Below, one piece after another: positions 1 to 9,203 of a DNA stretch of 51,632 nt. The position numbers and the translations under genes are program-made. Every line of letters begins with the position of its first letter. The stretch's first letter is position 1. The stretch lies in assembly GCA_024638225.1 (NCBI GenBank), contig JAHEKR010000001.1, positions 1 to 51,632 of the forward strand, in the 5' to 3' direction. The notes under the pieces are model-generated. The model was not told the DNA's origin, searched no databases, and saw only the letters and a list, made by a program, of their open reading frames with translations. Source of the stretch: Flavobacteriaceae bacterium (GTDB lineage Bacteria > Bacteroidota > Bacteroidia > Flavobacteriales > Flavobacteriaceae).

Positions 1-2219
1 ATTGTAATACTTGCCGATGCTGGATTTGGATACAGGAAGAAAGAATTATTTACCTCAATATCGGCTATACTCAGTCCTGCTTTTTGAAACTCATAAGCAC
101 CAATATCGATAGTATCGCCAAAATTTGAAAAATCAACTTCTTGACTGTTTTCTGTTACTAGCGAAAAGTCGTCGATATAAAAATCACCAGAATGCGACGA
201 ATCGATTGCTGGGCCTTTGACATATACAAATGTATCATCTGCCGCTGTATGCGTGAAATTTCCAGTCAAGCGAACCCAATTGGAGCTAGATGCAGAAATA
301 GCTGAACTCAAATTTGTATAGCTTGCAGTACCGGCGTTGGTTTGTTTGATTGTCAATTGTGCTGTACCACTAACACCATCAGCCAACTTTACCCATACAT
401 AAAAGGTGTAAGTCTCTCCTACAGTTAAGATGCCGTCCAAATCAAGTTTGGCACTATGCCAATTTTCTGTTCGATTTATGACTTTAAGGCTAACACTTCC
501 AGTTTTAGTAGTAGAACTACTCGTTTGTGTGGTTGCGCCAAAATTGGACCAGCCATCTGTACTTAACTCAAAGCTTGTTGATGATATCACATTTGCATCT
601 GGTACCGGACGTGAATTCCCGTCAATATCTACATTAGGAGCGTAATTTTGGTTCCCTGCATCAATTGCCGGTGAATTTTCCAGTAAAGAAAAGTCTGTGC
701 CCTCTAGGTATCCAGCCCAGCCCGAAATGGTAGAAGCATCATCGGAAATAGACGGAGCATTTACAAATTGAGGAGACACATCAATCATATTTGCTGGAGT
801 CTGATTTCCAGGGTAAGCGACTGTTCCAGTAACAAAAATATTGTTCAGCGCTATTTTTTCTCCGTCGTTGAAATTTTCAACAACATCTACTGTATTCGGA
901 TCATCTACAGTAAATGGATCGTCAACATTATTTAACTTCAAAGCAGAATAATCTGAATAACGTGTGACTACTATATTGTTTACGACTGTGATATTTTTAA
1001 CGTAATTAGAAATAATTCCGGCTACCTTTTGACCTCCGTGTCTAGGGTTACCTTCGGCAACTGACTGGTCTTGAATAATGTCATGCACTCCGTTAAAATA
1101 GATTGTGTTATTTCTAATTATCGCAGAGCTGTAATTGGATCTGTCAAAATTAATTCCATTCTTTCCATTGTTGACACAAAGGTTGTTTTCAAACAAAAAA
1201 GTACCCAAGTATCCAGGACGAGGATTATTATCACTTGGAGAGTGGCTTCTAGTTACATAAAGCCCTTGCCCGTCTAAAATTGTGGAGTAACCCGCATTCC
1301 CGTAATTACCGCTTGGTGGCTGCCCATTGTCTGGAAAACTCGCCATATAAAATGGAATACGGTTCCAGTTGTTGTAAACAATATTTCCACGTAGAATCAT
1401 TTTAATATCCGTCGTATTATCAGTATCATCTACAGCAATTGTCTCAGCAAACACAACAGCACTTGAGGCTGAGGAAGTCCACCAAGTAGTGTTGTAAACA
1501 GTATTGTTTTCTACGGTTACATAATCACTATCATTAAACCGAATTCCTGATCCGGGCGTGTCATGAACTATATTGTTTCTTATGATAATATGATGGTGGG
1601 CATCATATCCTCCCCATATTCCTTTTCCCGAAAAGTAACTGTGGTTATTGTTGTTTATGGCTTGTGATTCCTTTAACGTAATTCGATTTCTTCTGTTGAG
1701 TATGGCTTGGTCATATGTTATTGATTGTGACGGGCCCTCAACTTCAAAACCCTCAACAATTACGTAATTAGCATTTGCACCAAGCTTTATGCCTCCTTGC
1801 CCATCAAAAATAATTTTAGGTCGGTGATTTTGATAATTCTTAAGTGTGATATAACCCTGTGTTTCATTCCCCGCCTTATTAATGGTTACCACATGGGGGT
1901 TATTTACATTCTGGCAAGAACTATATACATAAAGATTTCCAGCTGAATCTGTTTGGCCATTTGTGTCTTCAGAAAATGAAATCACGGGCGTACCCGCATT
2001 TTCATCGCGGTATTCACCTTCCATTACGTAAACAGTGCCGCCTGGTCCTACTTCTGCTATTCCTTTGTTTATGGTTTTAAACGGAGCGGCTTTTGTTCCT
2101 AGGTTTGTATCAGCACCAATAGATGATGAGACATAATAGTCCTGTGCAATTACTGCACTAGAAATCATGCAATTTAAAAGTATAAAAATGAGTGCTTGTA
2201 TACTTGTTTTGCAATTCAC
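1..2219 (-). CDS. Secreted beta-helix protein with nested CBM and T9SS sorting signal (3' end missing)
   Basis: I read this frame codon by codon from 2219 to 1 without meeting a stop; the C-terminus lies outside the window. The GTG at 2219 gives a hydrophobic signal sequence ending near SSAVIAQ; ATG at 2168 is in frame but would leave a very short signal, and a TTG at 2240 overlapping the GH43 stop is also possible. The middle carries repeated right-handed beta-helix turns (NNIVHDT, ENNTVYN, RGNIVYN, RNNTIYF, VNNIVV), as in polysaccharide lyases of the PL6/chondroitinase-B fold. Residues encoded near 590-160 look like a CBM22/CBM4-type module (NRTENW, WVRLTGNF, FYIDDFSL) lying between DIDGNSRPV and DTIDIGAYEFQ. 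The last visible residues, SFFLYPNPAS, open a type IX secretion C-terminal domain. It lies 17 bp downstream of GH43, probably in one operon. Catalytic activity cannot be assigned. Confidence 0.88.
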   Translation of the reverse strand, partial: MNCKTSIQALIFILLNCMISSAVIAQDYYVSSSIGADTNLGTKAAPFKTINKGIAEVGPGGTVYVMEGEYRDENAGTPVISFSEDTNGQTDSAGNLYVYSSCQNVNNPHVVTINKAGNETQGYITLKNYQNHRPKIIFDGQGGIKLGANANYVIVEGFEVEGPSQSITYDQAILNRRNRITLKESQAINNNNHSYFSGKGIWGGYDAHHHIIIRNNIVHDTPGSGIRFNDSDYVTVENNTVYNTTWWTSSASSAVVFAETIAVDDTDNTTDIKMILRGNIVYNNWNRIPFYMASFPDNGQPPSGNYGNAGYSTILDGQGLYVTRSHSPSDNNPRPGYLGTFLFENNLCVNNGKNGINFDRSNYSSAIIRNNTIYFNGVHDIIQDQSVAEGNPRHGGQKVAGIISNYVKNITVVNNIVVTRYSDYSALKLNNVDDPFTVDDPNTVDVVENFNDGEKIALNNIFVTGTVAYPGNQTPANMIDVSPQFVNAPSISDDASTISGWAGYLEGTDFSLLENSPAIDAGNQNYAPNVDIDGNSRPVPDANVISSTSFELSTDGWSNFGATTQTSSSTTKTGSVSLKVINRTENWHSAKLDLDGILTVGETYTFYVWVKLADGVSGTAQLTIKQTNAGTASYTNLSSAISASSSNWVRLTGNFTHTAADDTFVYVKGPAIDSSHSGDFYIDDFSLVTENSQEVDFSNFGDTIDIGAYEFQKAGLSIADIEVNNSFFLYPNPASASIT

Positions 2220-2236
2220 TGTTGCGGTCTTAAAAA

Positions 2237-3346
2237 TCAAAACCTAAAGTCGGTTCCGAAGTACGTTTTGATGGGAAGGATCTGTCCATCAGCTTCGTGG
2301 TTGAACTTGGTAAACTTAACATTTCTAAGGTGTGTTTTCCCTGAAAGTTCAACATCGTGATAAAACAAGTACCACTGCTCGCCCACTTTTAGGGTAGAAT
2401 GGTGGTTTGTCCAGCCTTGTACAGGCTCTTTTAATATTCCTTGATAGACAAAGGGACCGTAAGGGTTATCGCTAGTGGCGTAAGCTAAATTATGTGTATC
2501 ACCAGTAGAATAACTTAAGTAATACATTCCATTATATTTGTGCACCCAAGGTGCCTCAAAGAATCTGCGCTCCAAATCTTTGGTAAGCATCGGGCCACCA
2601 TCTTTTTCGATCAATTCAATGCGCAGGACGTCCTCGGCAAACTCGAGCATATCATCCTTAAGTTTTGCCATGCGAGGAGCAATAGCTGGTGCGTCTGGCA
2701 CACCCAAATCTTTTAACGAACCATTAGCGTCATAGGTTTCATTTTCCCAACGTTGCAATTGTCCGCCCCAGATACCACCAAAATAAATGTATGCACTCCC
2801 ATCGTCATCAATAAAAACGGCAGGGTCAATACTGTAGCTACCCTTCATTGGTTCGGGTTGTGCTATAAACGGCCCATATGGCGTCGACGAAGTAGCCACA
2901 CCCAAACGGAAGATATCGTCCTTGTCTTTTGCAGGAAAGTATAAATAATAAGTACCGTCTTTTTCGGCAGCATCAGGTGCCCAAAACTTACTTTTTGCCC
3001 ATGCTACATCGTTTACGGAAAGACCTACTGGATGAACGGTTACATCGCTACCATCTAAACTCATCGACAATACATGATAGTCAATCATATTGAAGTGGTT
3101 TCCAGAATCGTCTTCTATCCCTCCAGATTCGATATCATGTGAAGCGTATATGTATATTCTATCTTCAAAAATATGTGCTGAAGGGTCAGCAGTATAAATT
3201 TCAGATACTAGGGGAAGGTTTTTAAAATCTGACTTTGGATTGAGCTTTTCTTCTAGTTGTGCGCAAGAAGTGAAAAAACAAAGTGCTGTTAGGACATATA
3301 TAAATTGTGAAAATTTAAATTTAGTGATCATGTATGCTGTGTTCAT
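2237..3346 (-). CDS. Lipoprotein glycoside hydrolase family 43 (beta-xylosidase/arabinofuranosidase-like)
   Basis: A 369-residue five-bladed propeller enzyme of family GH43, members of which remove xylose or arabinose from xylan-type chains. The signal peptide ends in a lipobox (LCFFTSC, Cys28), so it is probably membrane-anchored. The three GH43 carboxylates are visible: base Asp54 in ADPSAHIFE, pKa modulator Asp174 in SIDPAVFIDDDG, and acid Glu264 in FFEAPWVHKYNGMYYLSYSTG. The length is normal for a single-domain GH43. ATG at 3346 is used; an in-frame ATG five codons later would also leave an intact signal. It precedes the beta-helix protein and has a copy of the shared upstream element 54 bp before its start. 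The family is well supported; substrate (xyloside or arabinoside) is inferred from the two GH10 neighbours. Confidence 0.92.
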   Translation of the reverse strand: MNTAYMITKFKFSQFIYVLTALCFFTSCAQLEEKLNPKSDFKNLPLVSEIYTADPSAHIFEDRIYIYASHDIESGGIEDDSGNHFNMIDYHVLSMSLDGSDVTVHPVGLSVNDVAWAKSKFWAPDAAEKDGTYYLYFPAKDKDDIFRLGVATSSTPYGPFIAQPEPMKGSYSIDPAVFIDDDGSAYIYFGGIWGGQLQRWENETYDANGSLKDLGVPDAPAIAPRMAKLKDDMLEFAEDVLRIELIEKDGGPMLTKDLERRFFEAPWVHKYNGMYYLSYSTGDTHNLAYATSDNPYGPFVYQGILKEPVQGWTNHHSTLKVGEQWYLFYHDVELSGKTHLRNVKFTKFNHEADGQILPIKTYFGTDFRF

Positions 3347-3399
3347 TTTGGTGTTTCGTTAACTATTTGGGTAAATGTATAAGCACACCTTCTTTTTGT

Positions 3400-3427
3400 T
3401 TAACATTTTTTCGTCAAAAAATATTAC
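3400..3427 (-). promoter_or_regulatory. Copy C of a shared 28-bp element upstream of GH43
   Basis: Read on the plus strand, this follows the pattern TAnnATTTTTnnnTCAA followed by nnnnTAnnAC. It shares 16 fixed positions with the copies before the two GH10 genes, and 21 of 28 with the copy at 10637. Its near edge is 54 bp upstream of the GH43 start. Operator or promoter role is inference; the sensor/regulator at 4993 is the obvious candidate binder. Confidence 0.4.
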
Positions 3428-3478
3428 TTCTAAACCAAAAGAGCGAACTGGCAATGAAATAGAGGCAATGAAATAGAT

Positions 3479-4888
3479 CTATTCGTAATGTACCGTCATA
3501 TAATCCGTTTCATCAATGGTACCTAACATATCGGAAGCCACTTTGTTCCATTTAGAATTTCGGTCCAACGGATGTAGTGTAGGTTTAATCAACGGCATTT
3601 TGTGGGCAAGTAAAAAATCACCCTGTTCGTTCATCCAATGCTCAAGTGTACTTGCCAATTCGCTTTTTACTTGCGCATAGGCAGCATCCTTTGCTAAATT
3701 ATTATGTTCAAATGGGTCGTTTTCTAAATCGTATAACTCCTCGTAAGGCACATGTTTAAACGCTTCTGCTCCTTTGCGAATAAATTTATTTATGTTGGGA
3801 TTATCACCTAAATTATTGTCAACAACTTCAATAGAGTTAAAATTTTTGATGTACTTATATCGAGTGTTTCGAACCGAGCGCGAAGGAAAGATATAGCATT
3901 GCTGTATGTTTTGCCGTGTTGCCACACCAAACACATGATCGTGTATCCCAACCTCATTACCTTCAAGTATAGGTAAGAAACTGGCGCCATCCATAGGTTG
4001 TTTTGAACCATGAGCAATGTCAATAATAGTGGGGAGTATATCGATAACGGAAACCATCTGGTTTGAAACAGAACCTGGGTTAACAACTCTAGGCCAGCGA
4101 ACAACCATAGGTATTTTGAGCCCCGTTTCCTTAACACCCCATTTGCCTTTTATTCCATGATCGGATAAATAGATAAAAATAGTATTGTCATCCAAAGACA
4201 AACGCTCCATCATACGCAATACACGTTCAAGTTGATTGTTGTCTTTTTCTATATTTTGATAATAGCCAGCTTTAGATCGTGCGATTCGTTTGTTGGGTGG
4301 TTTTCGCGATGGGTCATAATCCAAGGGCTTGGCTTCGTACTTTGAGTCCTTTGGGTAGGGACCATGGGGGAAATCAGAAGCGAAAACAACACAAAAGGGT
4401 TTCTTGGTTTGCTGCATATACTTTTCGGCTTGTTTAATAGGAAGTCCTCTGTATTTTTCGGTTTGAAAATGATGTGTCCAGTTAAAAACACGATTAGGTT
4501 TAATGTGTCCTTTTCCAGCCAGGACAACCTCATATCCTAAATCGCCTAAGTAGTCATTGATATCAGGCACATCTTTGACAGGGAGATGATTCGCCATACA
4601 GCCGTTCTTCATTGGGTACAAGCCCGTATATATTTGAGAACGGCTTGGTGAGCAAATAGCTTGAGCCGTATAAGCATTCGAAAAAGTCATGCCCTCTGTA
4701 ACTAATCGGTTTACTGCACTGGTAACTACCTGCGGATTCCCAAAAGTTTCATAGTCCCAATAATTTTGATCATCTGCAATATAAATAATGACATTTGGGG
4801 GTTGATTTGTGGTATTTGCTTCATTTTGTGCGTGCACAAAAGCTGCGGTAACACAAATTGACCATAAAAAAAGCTGGGAAAATTTCAT
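3479..4888 (-). CDS. Secreted formylglycine-dependent sulfatase (family S1, N-sulfoglucosamine sulfohydrolase-like)
   Basis: A 469-residue arylsulfatase-type enzyme that removes sulfate esters from glycans. It has a signal peptide (cleavage near Ala20), the metal-binding IIYIADDQ at about residues 34-41, and the sulfatase signature AICSPSRSQIYTG, in which Cys79 would be converted to formylglycine. The second signature reads AGKGHIKP instead of the more usual GKWHLG, which, with the spacing of the DHG motif (YLSDHGIKGKWG), resembles the heparan N-sulfatase-like branch of S1; that subfamily call is a guess. Cys-type sulfatases need an anaerobic or FGE-type maturase, not seen here. It is divergent from the hybrid regulator and upstream of GH43 by 132 bp. 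It indicates that the target polysaccharide is sulfated. Confidence 0.9.
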   Translation of the reverse strand: MKFSQLFLWSICVTAAFVHAQNEANTTNQPPNVIIYIADDQNYWDYETFGNPQVVTSAVNRLVTEGMTFSNAYTAQAICSPSRSQIYTGLYPMKNGCMANHLPVKDVPDINDYLGDLGYEVVLAGKGHIKPNRVFNWTHHFQTEKYRGLPIKQAEKYMQQTKKPFCVVFASDFPHGPYPKDSKYEAKPLDYDPSRKPPNKRIARSKAGYYQNIEKDNNQLERVLRMMERLSLDDNTIFIYLSDHGIKGKWGVKETGLKIPMVVRWPRVVNPGSVSNQMVSVIDILPTIIDIAHGSKQPMDGASFLPILEGNEVGIHDHVFGVATRQNIQQCYIFPSRSVRNTRYKYIKNFNSIEVVDNNLGDNPNINKFIRKGAEAFKHVPYEELYDLENDPFEHNNLAKDAAYAQVKSELASTLEHWMNEQGDFLLAHKMPLIKPTLHPLDRNSKWNKVASDMLGTIDETDYMTVHYE

Positions 4889-4961
4889 ATTAGTAGTACA
4901 TTTGGTTCAATATTACAATTAAAAGTGTTTATATGAAGCAACGGATGATGAAATTGATGTA

Positions 4962-4974
4962 ATTTTTATTTCAA
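4962..4974. promoter_or_regulatory. Weak match to the shared CAZyme upstream element
   Basis: ATTTTTATTTCAA matches the core ATTTTTnnnTCAA of the element found before GH43 and both GH10 genes, but the flanking TAnnAC is missing. It lies in the divergent sulfatase/regulator intergenic region, 74 bp before the sulfatase and 19 bp before the regulator. The sequence is AT-rich, so a chance match is possible. Confidence 0.2.
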
Positions 4975-4992
4975 ATCGCTTTATTTGTTTCA

Positions 4993-7900
4993 ATGAGCCA
5001 TGAAATTGACCATGAAATGTTACAAAAATACACCTTGCGCGCTTATTTTTATTTAGGCTTCTGGATCGCATTATTTTTGGGCGCAAACCAAGTGCTGGCA
5101 AAAGATAATCCTTTCCTATTTATTCGCACGAGCGATCAATTTGGCCAACGTCCTATAACATGTATCCAAAAAGACAGTCAGGATTATTTATGGGTGGGCA
5201 CTTATGGTGGTGGTTTAAAGAAATACGACGGTAACAGTGTAAAAACATATCGGCACAACTTCAACTCAACAGAAGCACTTGCCAGCTCAATCATCAACAA
5301 TTTGCATATTGACCAGAACGACCAGTTATGGATTGGTACCAGTAATGGTTTACACGCCTACAATGTAACTGATGATACGTTTCGTCACTATACCTACAAC
5401 GGAGATTCTTTCTCGGTAAATGCGCTGGCGTCTTTGGATCAGCGAACGCTCATTGTGGGTACCCATCAAAGGGGCTTGTACTTTTTTGATATTCAGAATA
5501 AAAATTTTACAAAAATTACAATTCCTAAGCACCTAGAAGAGAGTAGTTTTTTAATAAATGATATTGTTCTAGATATGTCGCAACGAATCTGGGTAGGAAC
5601 CAACAACGGCCTAATGCTCTTGGATGCATCAAATATGACTTTGTCCGAAGTTATAACCAATAGCAAAAGGGCTAGAGCGCTGCTGCAAAAAGATATATTA
5701 AGCCTTATGGTGGATGCATCAAATACTATTTGGGTAGGCACTGTGCAATCGGGTGTACTGAAAATACCGCCTGCGAACACGACAAACCTAGAAGTAATTC
5801 AATACAAAGCAACTCAAAAAAGAGTTTTTGATATCACAGCTTATACAGATGGGAACATTCTGTTTGGAACAGAGAATGACGGCTTGTTTTTACTTAATGG
5901 TGATGACGGTTCACTCATGGCGAATTACACCAAAAACTTTGACGACAGCTTTAGCATACAATCCAATTCGATTTGGTCGCTTTACACTGATAATGAAAGT
6001 AGAATATGGCTGGGCTATTACGATCAAGGAGTTGATACCTATAACCCAAAACATTTTAAATTCAATTTTTTATCCAATAAGTCTAAAAAGGAAATTAAGC
6101 CGTTCCCAAGTTCGGTTTCGGCAATAAGTAAAGACGCGCAAGGTCGAATTTGGTTTAGTAGTGTAGATAGAGGTGTTTTTGTTTATGATTCAAAAAAGGA
6201 AACTTATACTGATTTAAACGATCCAAAAAACAAACTAGCAAAAGGATTAAATAGCCTTGACACTCCTTCAATATATATTGATAAAAAAGAAAATGTATGG
6301 ATCGCATCCTGGTATTCAGGAGTGTATTTGCTCAAAAAAGGAAGCAAGCAATTTCTCAATTTTAACGCCACAACAAATCCAGATATTTTTCTATCTGATC
6401 GAATTGCAAGCTTCTCTGAAGACACAAATGGTACTATATGGATAAGTTCATTTTTTGGAGGGTTAATTTCATACAATCAAAAAACAGAAAAATTCAAACA
6501 TCACGCAAGTGAACTGTTTGCAGAATTTGGGCTTACTAGAGGAAATATCCGAAAAGTACTTGCTGATAGTGGAGACAATATATGGATGGGCAGCAGAAAA
6601 GGGCTGTATATGTATTCACCAAAGACTGAAACTATTCGGTCGTTTAATGAACAAATACAATTGCTGACTAATAACACCACAACGGATATCGTTATTTTTT
6701 CTATATATGAAGATTTAAACAAAACCATTTGGATAGGCACCGATGGGCTTGGTGTATTTAGCTATTCGCCTACCAAAGACAACATGGAATACCACGATGC
6801 GCTAGAAAATGTCGATGTGCTTTCGGTCAATGCAATTACGCAAACCAATGATGGCTTGTATTGGTTTGGTAGTGACAATGGTCTGGTACGATACAACAGC
6901 AGTACAAAATCAACACGTAAATTTGAGTCTTCGGACGGATTGTTGGGTAACCGCATAAATAGAAATGCTTTTTTTAATGATAAACAAATGCTTTATGTCG
7001 GGACAACTGCTGGTATTAACTATTTTGATTATTCAGAATTACAGTCCAATGAACTAGTACCTAGCCTCAGATTGTCAAGACTTAAAATTGCAAATAAAAT
7101 TGTTCCCATCGAAAAAGAAGGCCCCTTGCCACGCGTGATTAACGAGTTGGATACCCTTGTACTGTCGCATGATCAATCTTCTTTTTCCATAGACTATATC
7201 GGTATAAACTACACACGTGGGGACAACAACAACTACGCCTATATGCTTGAAAACTTTGAGCAAGAATGGAATTATGTCAACAGTAGTTTGTCGGCTACAT
7301 ACACCAACATAAAACCTGGGTTTTATACGTTTAAACTTATCGGATCCAATAATGATGGCGTTTGGACAAGCGAAGCCAAAAAACTGTACATAAAAATAAC
7401 GCCTCCCTGGTGGAATACGCTCTTGTTCCGTTTGAGTTATGTGCTAGCAACAATATTTATTGGACTGTATATCTACCGTTTAATCTACCTGAAAACTAAA
7501 GAGAAAAGAAAAGCCATTTTGGAGCGTGAAAAACGCAAACAAACAGAGGAATTAAATGCAAATAAAATTCAATTCTTTACCAATATTTCACACGAGTTCA
7601 GAACACCACTTACGCTGATTCTGAATCCACTGGAATCGGTAATATCCGGATCTGGCTCATTTGATTTAACATCTGAAACAAAAAATAAACTTTCCATTGT
7701 TCATAAAAACGCACAGCGAATGAAACGTCTTATTGATGAACTCATGGACTTTAGGAAAATCCAATTCAGCAACATTAATGTACAGGCCCAACGCTTTATG
7801 ATTCATGAAAATCTTGAAAGTATCTTATCAAACTTCAAGCAAGAGGCCAACGATCGAAACATTACACTTAAAACGAATTACAAACTAAAAAAAGATATTT

Positions 7901-9201
7901 TATGGGCGGACCCTTCTATGTTTGAAAAAATCATTTTTAATCTCTTATCTAATGCATTTAAAGCTACTCCTGACTTTGGCTCAATTTCGATAGAAGCCGA
8001 CTTTAAAGAGAAAGGCGTATTGCTCCCGCTGATTGATCCAATACAGCCAACTGCTGCTTTTGAAGTAATCGTTCGTGACAGTGGCTTTGGAATAAAGAAA
8101 GAAAACTTAAAAAAGATTTTTAGTCGTTTTTATCAAGACAAAGACAACAACAAGCAGTATTATGGAGGAACGGGAATTGGGCTTGAAGTGGTGAGTACCT
8201 TTGTGGAATACCACAAGGGAAAAATAGAAGTAGAGAGTGTCGAAAAAGAAGGTTCTAGGTTTAAAGTTTATTTCCCTGCTGGTAAAAATCACTTCGAAGA
8301 AAATCAAATAAAGCACATTAAAAAAGGCCTAGTGCAACAAACTGTAGCGGTTGCTACTGAAGCAGATGCATACGATAGCAAAGAGGATATTGTAGGCGAA
8401 AAAAGTAAAAAAAGCATTCTTATTGTGGAGGATAATGTGGAGTTAAGAGACTACCTGAAAAAGGAACTTAATTCTAGTTTTACAGTATATGAAGCGGGTA
8501 ACGGAAAAATAGGTTTGGAAATGAGTAAACTCAGAGCTCCAGATGTTATCATAACAGATGTTATGATGCCAGAAATGGACGGTATTGAGATGTGTAATGC
8601 GCTTAAATCATCGAACAAAACTAGTACCATACCTGTCATTATGCTTACCGCTAAGGTTGCAGAACAAGAACGCATTTCTGGGATAGAATCTGGAGCAGAT
8701 GTTTACCTTAAAAAGCCCTTTAGCCTCGAGCTGCTAAAGTCACATTTAAAACATCTTATGCGTTCAAAAGATTATTTTTACGATGCGTATTTTAATAGCT
8801 TAGAACTCGATATAGATGGAAACAGCTCAGACAAAAAATTAGTATCCGATGCAATCAATGTGATTGGAGAACAGTTGTCAAGCGAGAGTCTGAGTGTCCA
8901 AGAAATTGCTGAGCACCTCAACCTAAGCCGAAGTAAGCTTTACCGTAAAATAAAGAGCTTGACCAATATGTCCGCCAATGAATTAATTCGAAAAATTCGC
9001 CTTGAAAAATCCAAAGAATTATTGGAGCAAACAGATTTGTCGGTTGCTGAAATTTGTTTCCGAGTTGGTTTCTCAAGTCCCTCTTATTTCACAAAACGTT
9101 TTAAAAGCTTCACAGGTTTAGTACCAAAAGAATACAGACTTCAAAACAAAAAAATGGAAGACGACATTCAGGAACCAATACTGAACCTGACCGGCGAATA
9201 G
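4993..9201 (+). CDS. Hybrid two-component system sensor/AraC regulator (HTCS)
   Basis: A single protein of 1402 residues that senses a glycan fragment in the periplasm and regulates transcription in the cytoplasm. An N-terminal signal/anchor (residues 9-36) is followed by many Reg_prop blades (recurring WVGT, WIGT, IWISS) that form two beta-propellers up to about residue 700. Next come a Y_Y_Y domain (about 731-804), a membrane helix (about 808-830), a histidine kinase with His867 in NISHEFRTPL, an ATPase domain with Asn987 in NLLSNA and GGTGIGLEVV, a receiver domain with acidic pair Glu1146/Asp1147 and phosphoacceptor Asp1189 in IITDVMMPEMDG, and an AraC helix-turn-helix (about 1297-1392). 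All catalytic residues are present. It sits between sulfatase and GH10 and ends 2 bp from the convergent GH10, so it very likely controls this glycan cluster. Confidence 0.96.
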   Translation: MSHEIDHEMLQKYTLRAYFYLGFWIALFLGANQVLAKDNPFLFIRTSDQFGQRPITCIQKDSQDYLWVGTYGGGLKKYDGNSVKTYRHNFNSTEALASSIINNLHIDQNDQLWIGTSNGLHAYNVTDDTFRHYTYNGDSFSVNALASLDQRTLIVGTHQRGLYFFDIQNKNFTKITIPKHLEESSFLINDIVLDMSQRIWVGTNNGLMLLDASNMTLSEVITNSKRARALLQKDILSLMVDASNTIWVGTVQSGVLKIPPANTTNLEVIQYKATQKRVFDITAYTDGNILFGTENDGLFLLNGDDGSLMANYTKNFDDSFSIQSNSIWSLYTDNESRIWLGYYDQGVDTYNPKHFKFNFLSNKSKKEIKPFPSSVSAISKDAQGRIWFSSVDRGVFVYDSKKETYTDLNDPKNKLAKGLNSLDTPSIYIDKKENVWIASWYSGVYLLKKGSKQFLNFNATTNPDIFLSDRIASFSEDTNGTIWISSFFGGLISYNQKTEKFKHHASELFAEFGLTRGNIRKVLADSGDNIWMGSRKGLYMYSPKTETIRSFNEQIQLLTNNTTTDIVIFSIYEDLNKTIWIGTDGLGVFSYSPTKDNMEYHDALENVDVLSVNAITQTNDGLYWFGSDNGLVRYNSSTKSTRKFESSDGLLGNRINRNAFFNDKQMLYVGTTAGINYFDYSELQSNELVPSLRLSRLKIANKIVPIEKEGPLPRVINELDTLVLSHDQSSFSIDYIGINYTRGDNNNYAYMLENFEQEWNYVNSSLSATYTNIKPGFYTFKLIGSNNDGVWTSEAKKLYIKITPPWWNTLLFRLSYVLATIFIGLYIYRLIYLKTKEKRKAILEREKRKQTEELNANKIQFFTNISHEFRTPLTLILNPLESVISGSGSFDLTSETKNKLSIVHKNAQRMKRLIDELMDFRKIQFSNINVQAQRFMIHENLESILSNFKQEANDRNITLKTNYKLKKDILWADPSMFEKIIFNLLSNAFKATPDFGSISIEADFKEKGVLLPLIDPIQPTAAFEVIVRDSGFGIKKENLKKIFSRFYQDKDNNKQYYGGTGIGLEVVSTFVEYHKGKIEVESVEKEGSRFKVYFPAGKNHFEENQIKHIKKGLVQQTVAVATEADAYDSKEDIVGEKSKKSILIVEDNVELRDYLKKELNSSFTVYEAGNGKIGLEMSKLRAPDVIITDVMMPEMDGIEMCNALKSSNKTSTIPVIMLTAKVAEQERISGIESGADVYLKKPFSLELLKSHLKHLMRSKDYFYDAYFNSLELDIDGNSSDKKLVSDAINVIGEQLSSESLSVQEIAEHLNLSRSKLYRKIKSLTNMSANELIRKIRLEKSKELLEQTDLSVAEICFRVGFSSPSYFTKRFKSFTGLVPKEYRLQNKKMEDDIQEPILNLTGE

Positions 9202-9203
9202 GA

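Noticed and set aside
430-1277. Two small plus-strand open frames
   Set aside because: They lie antisense to the continuous beta-helix reading frame and show no domain or signal.
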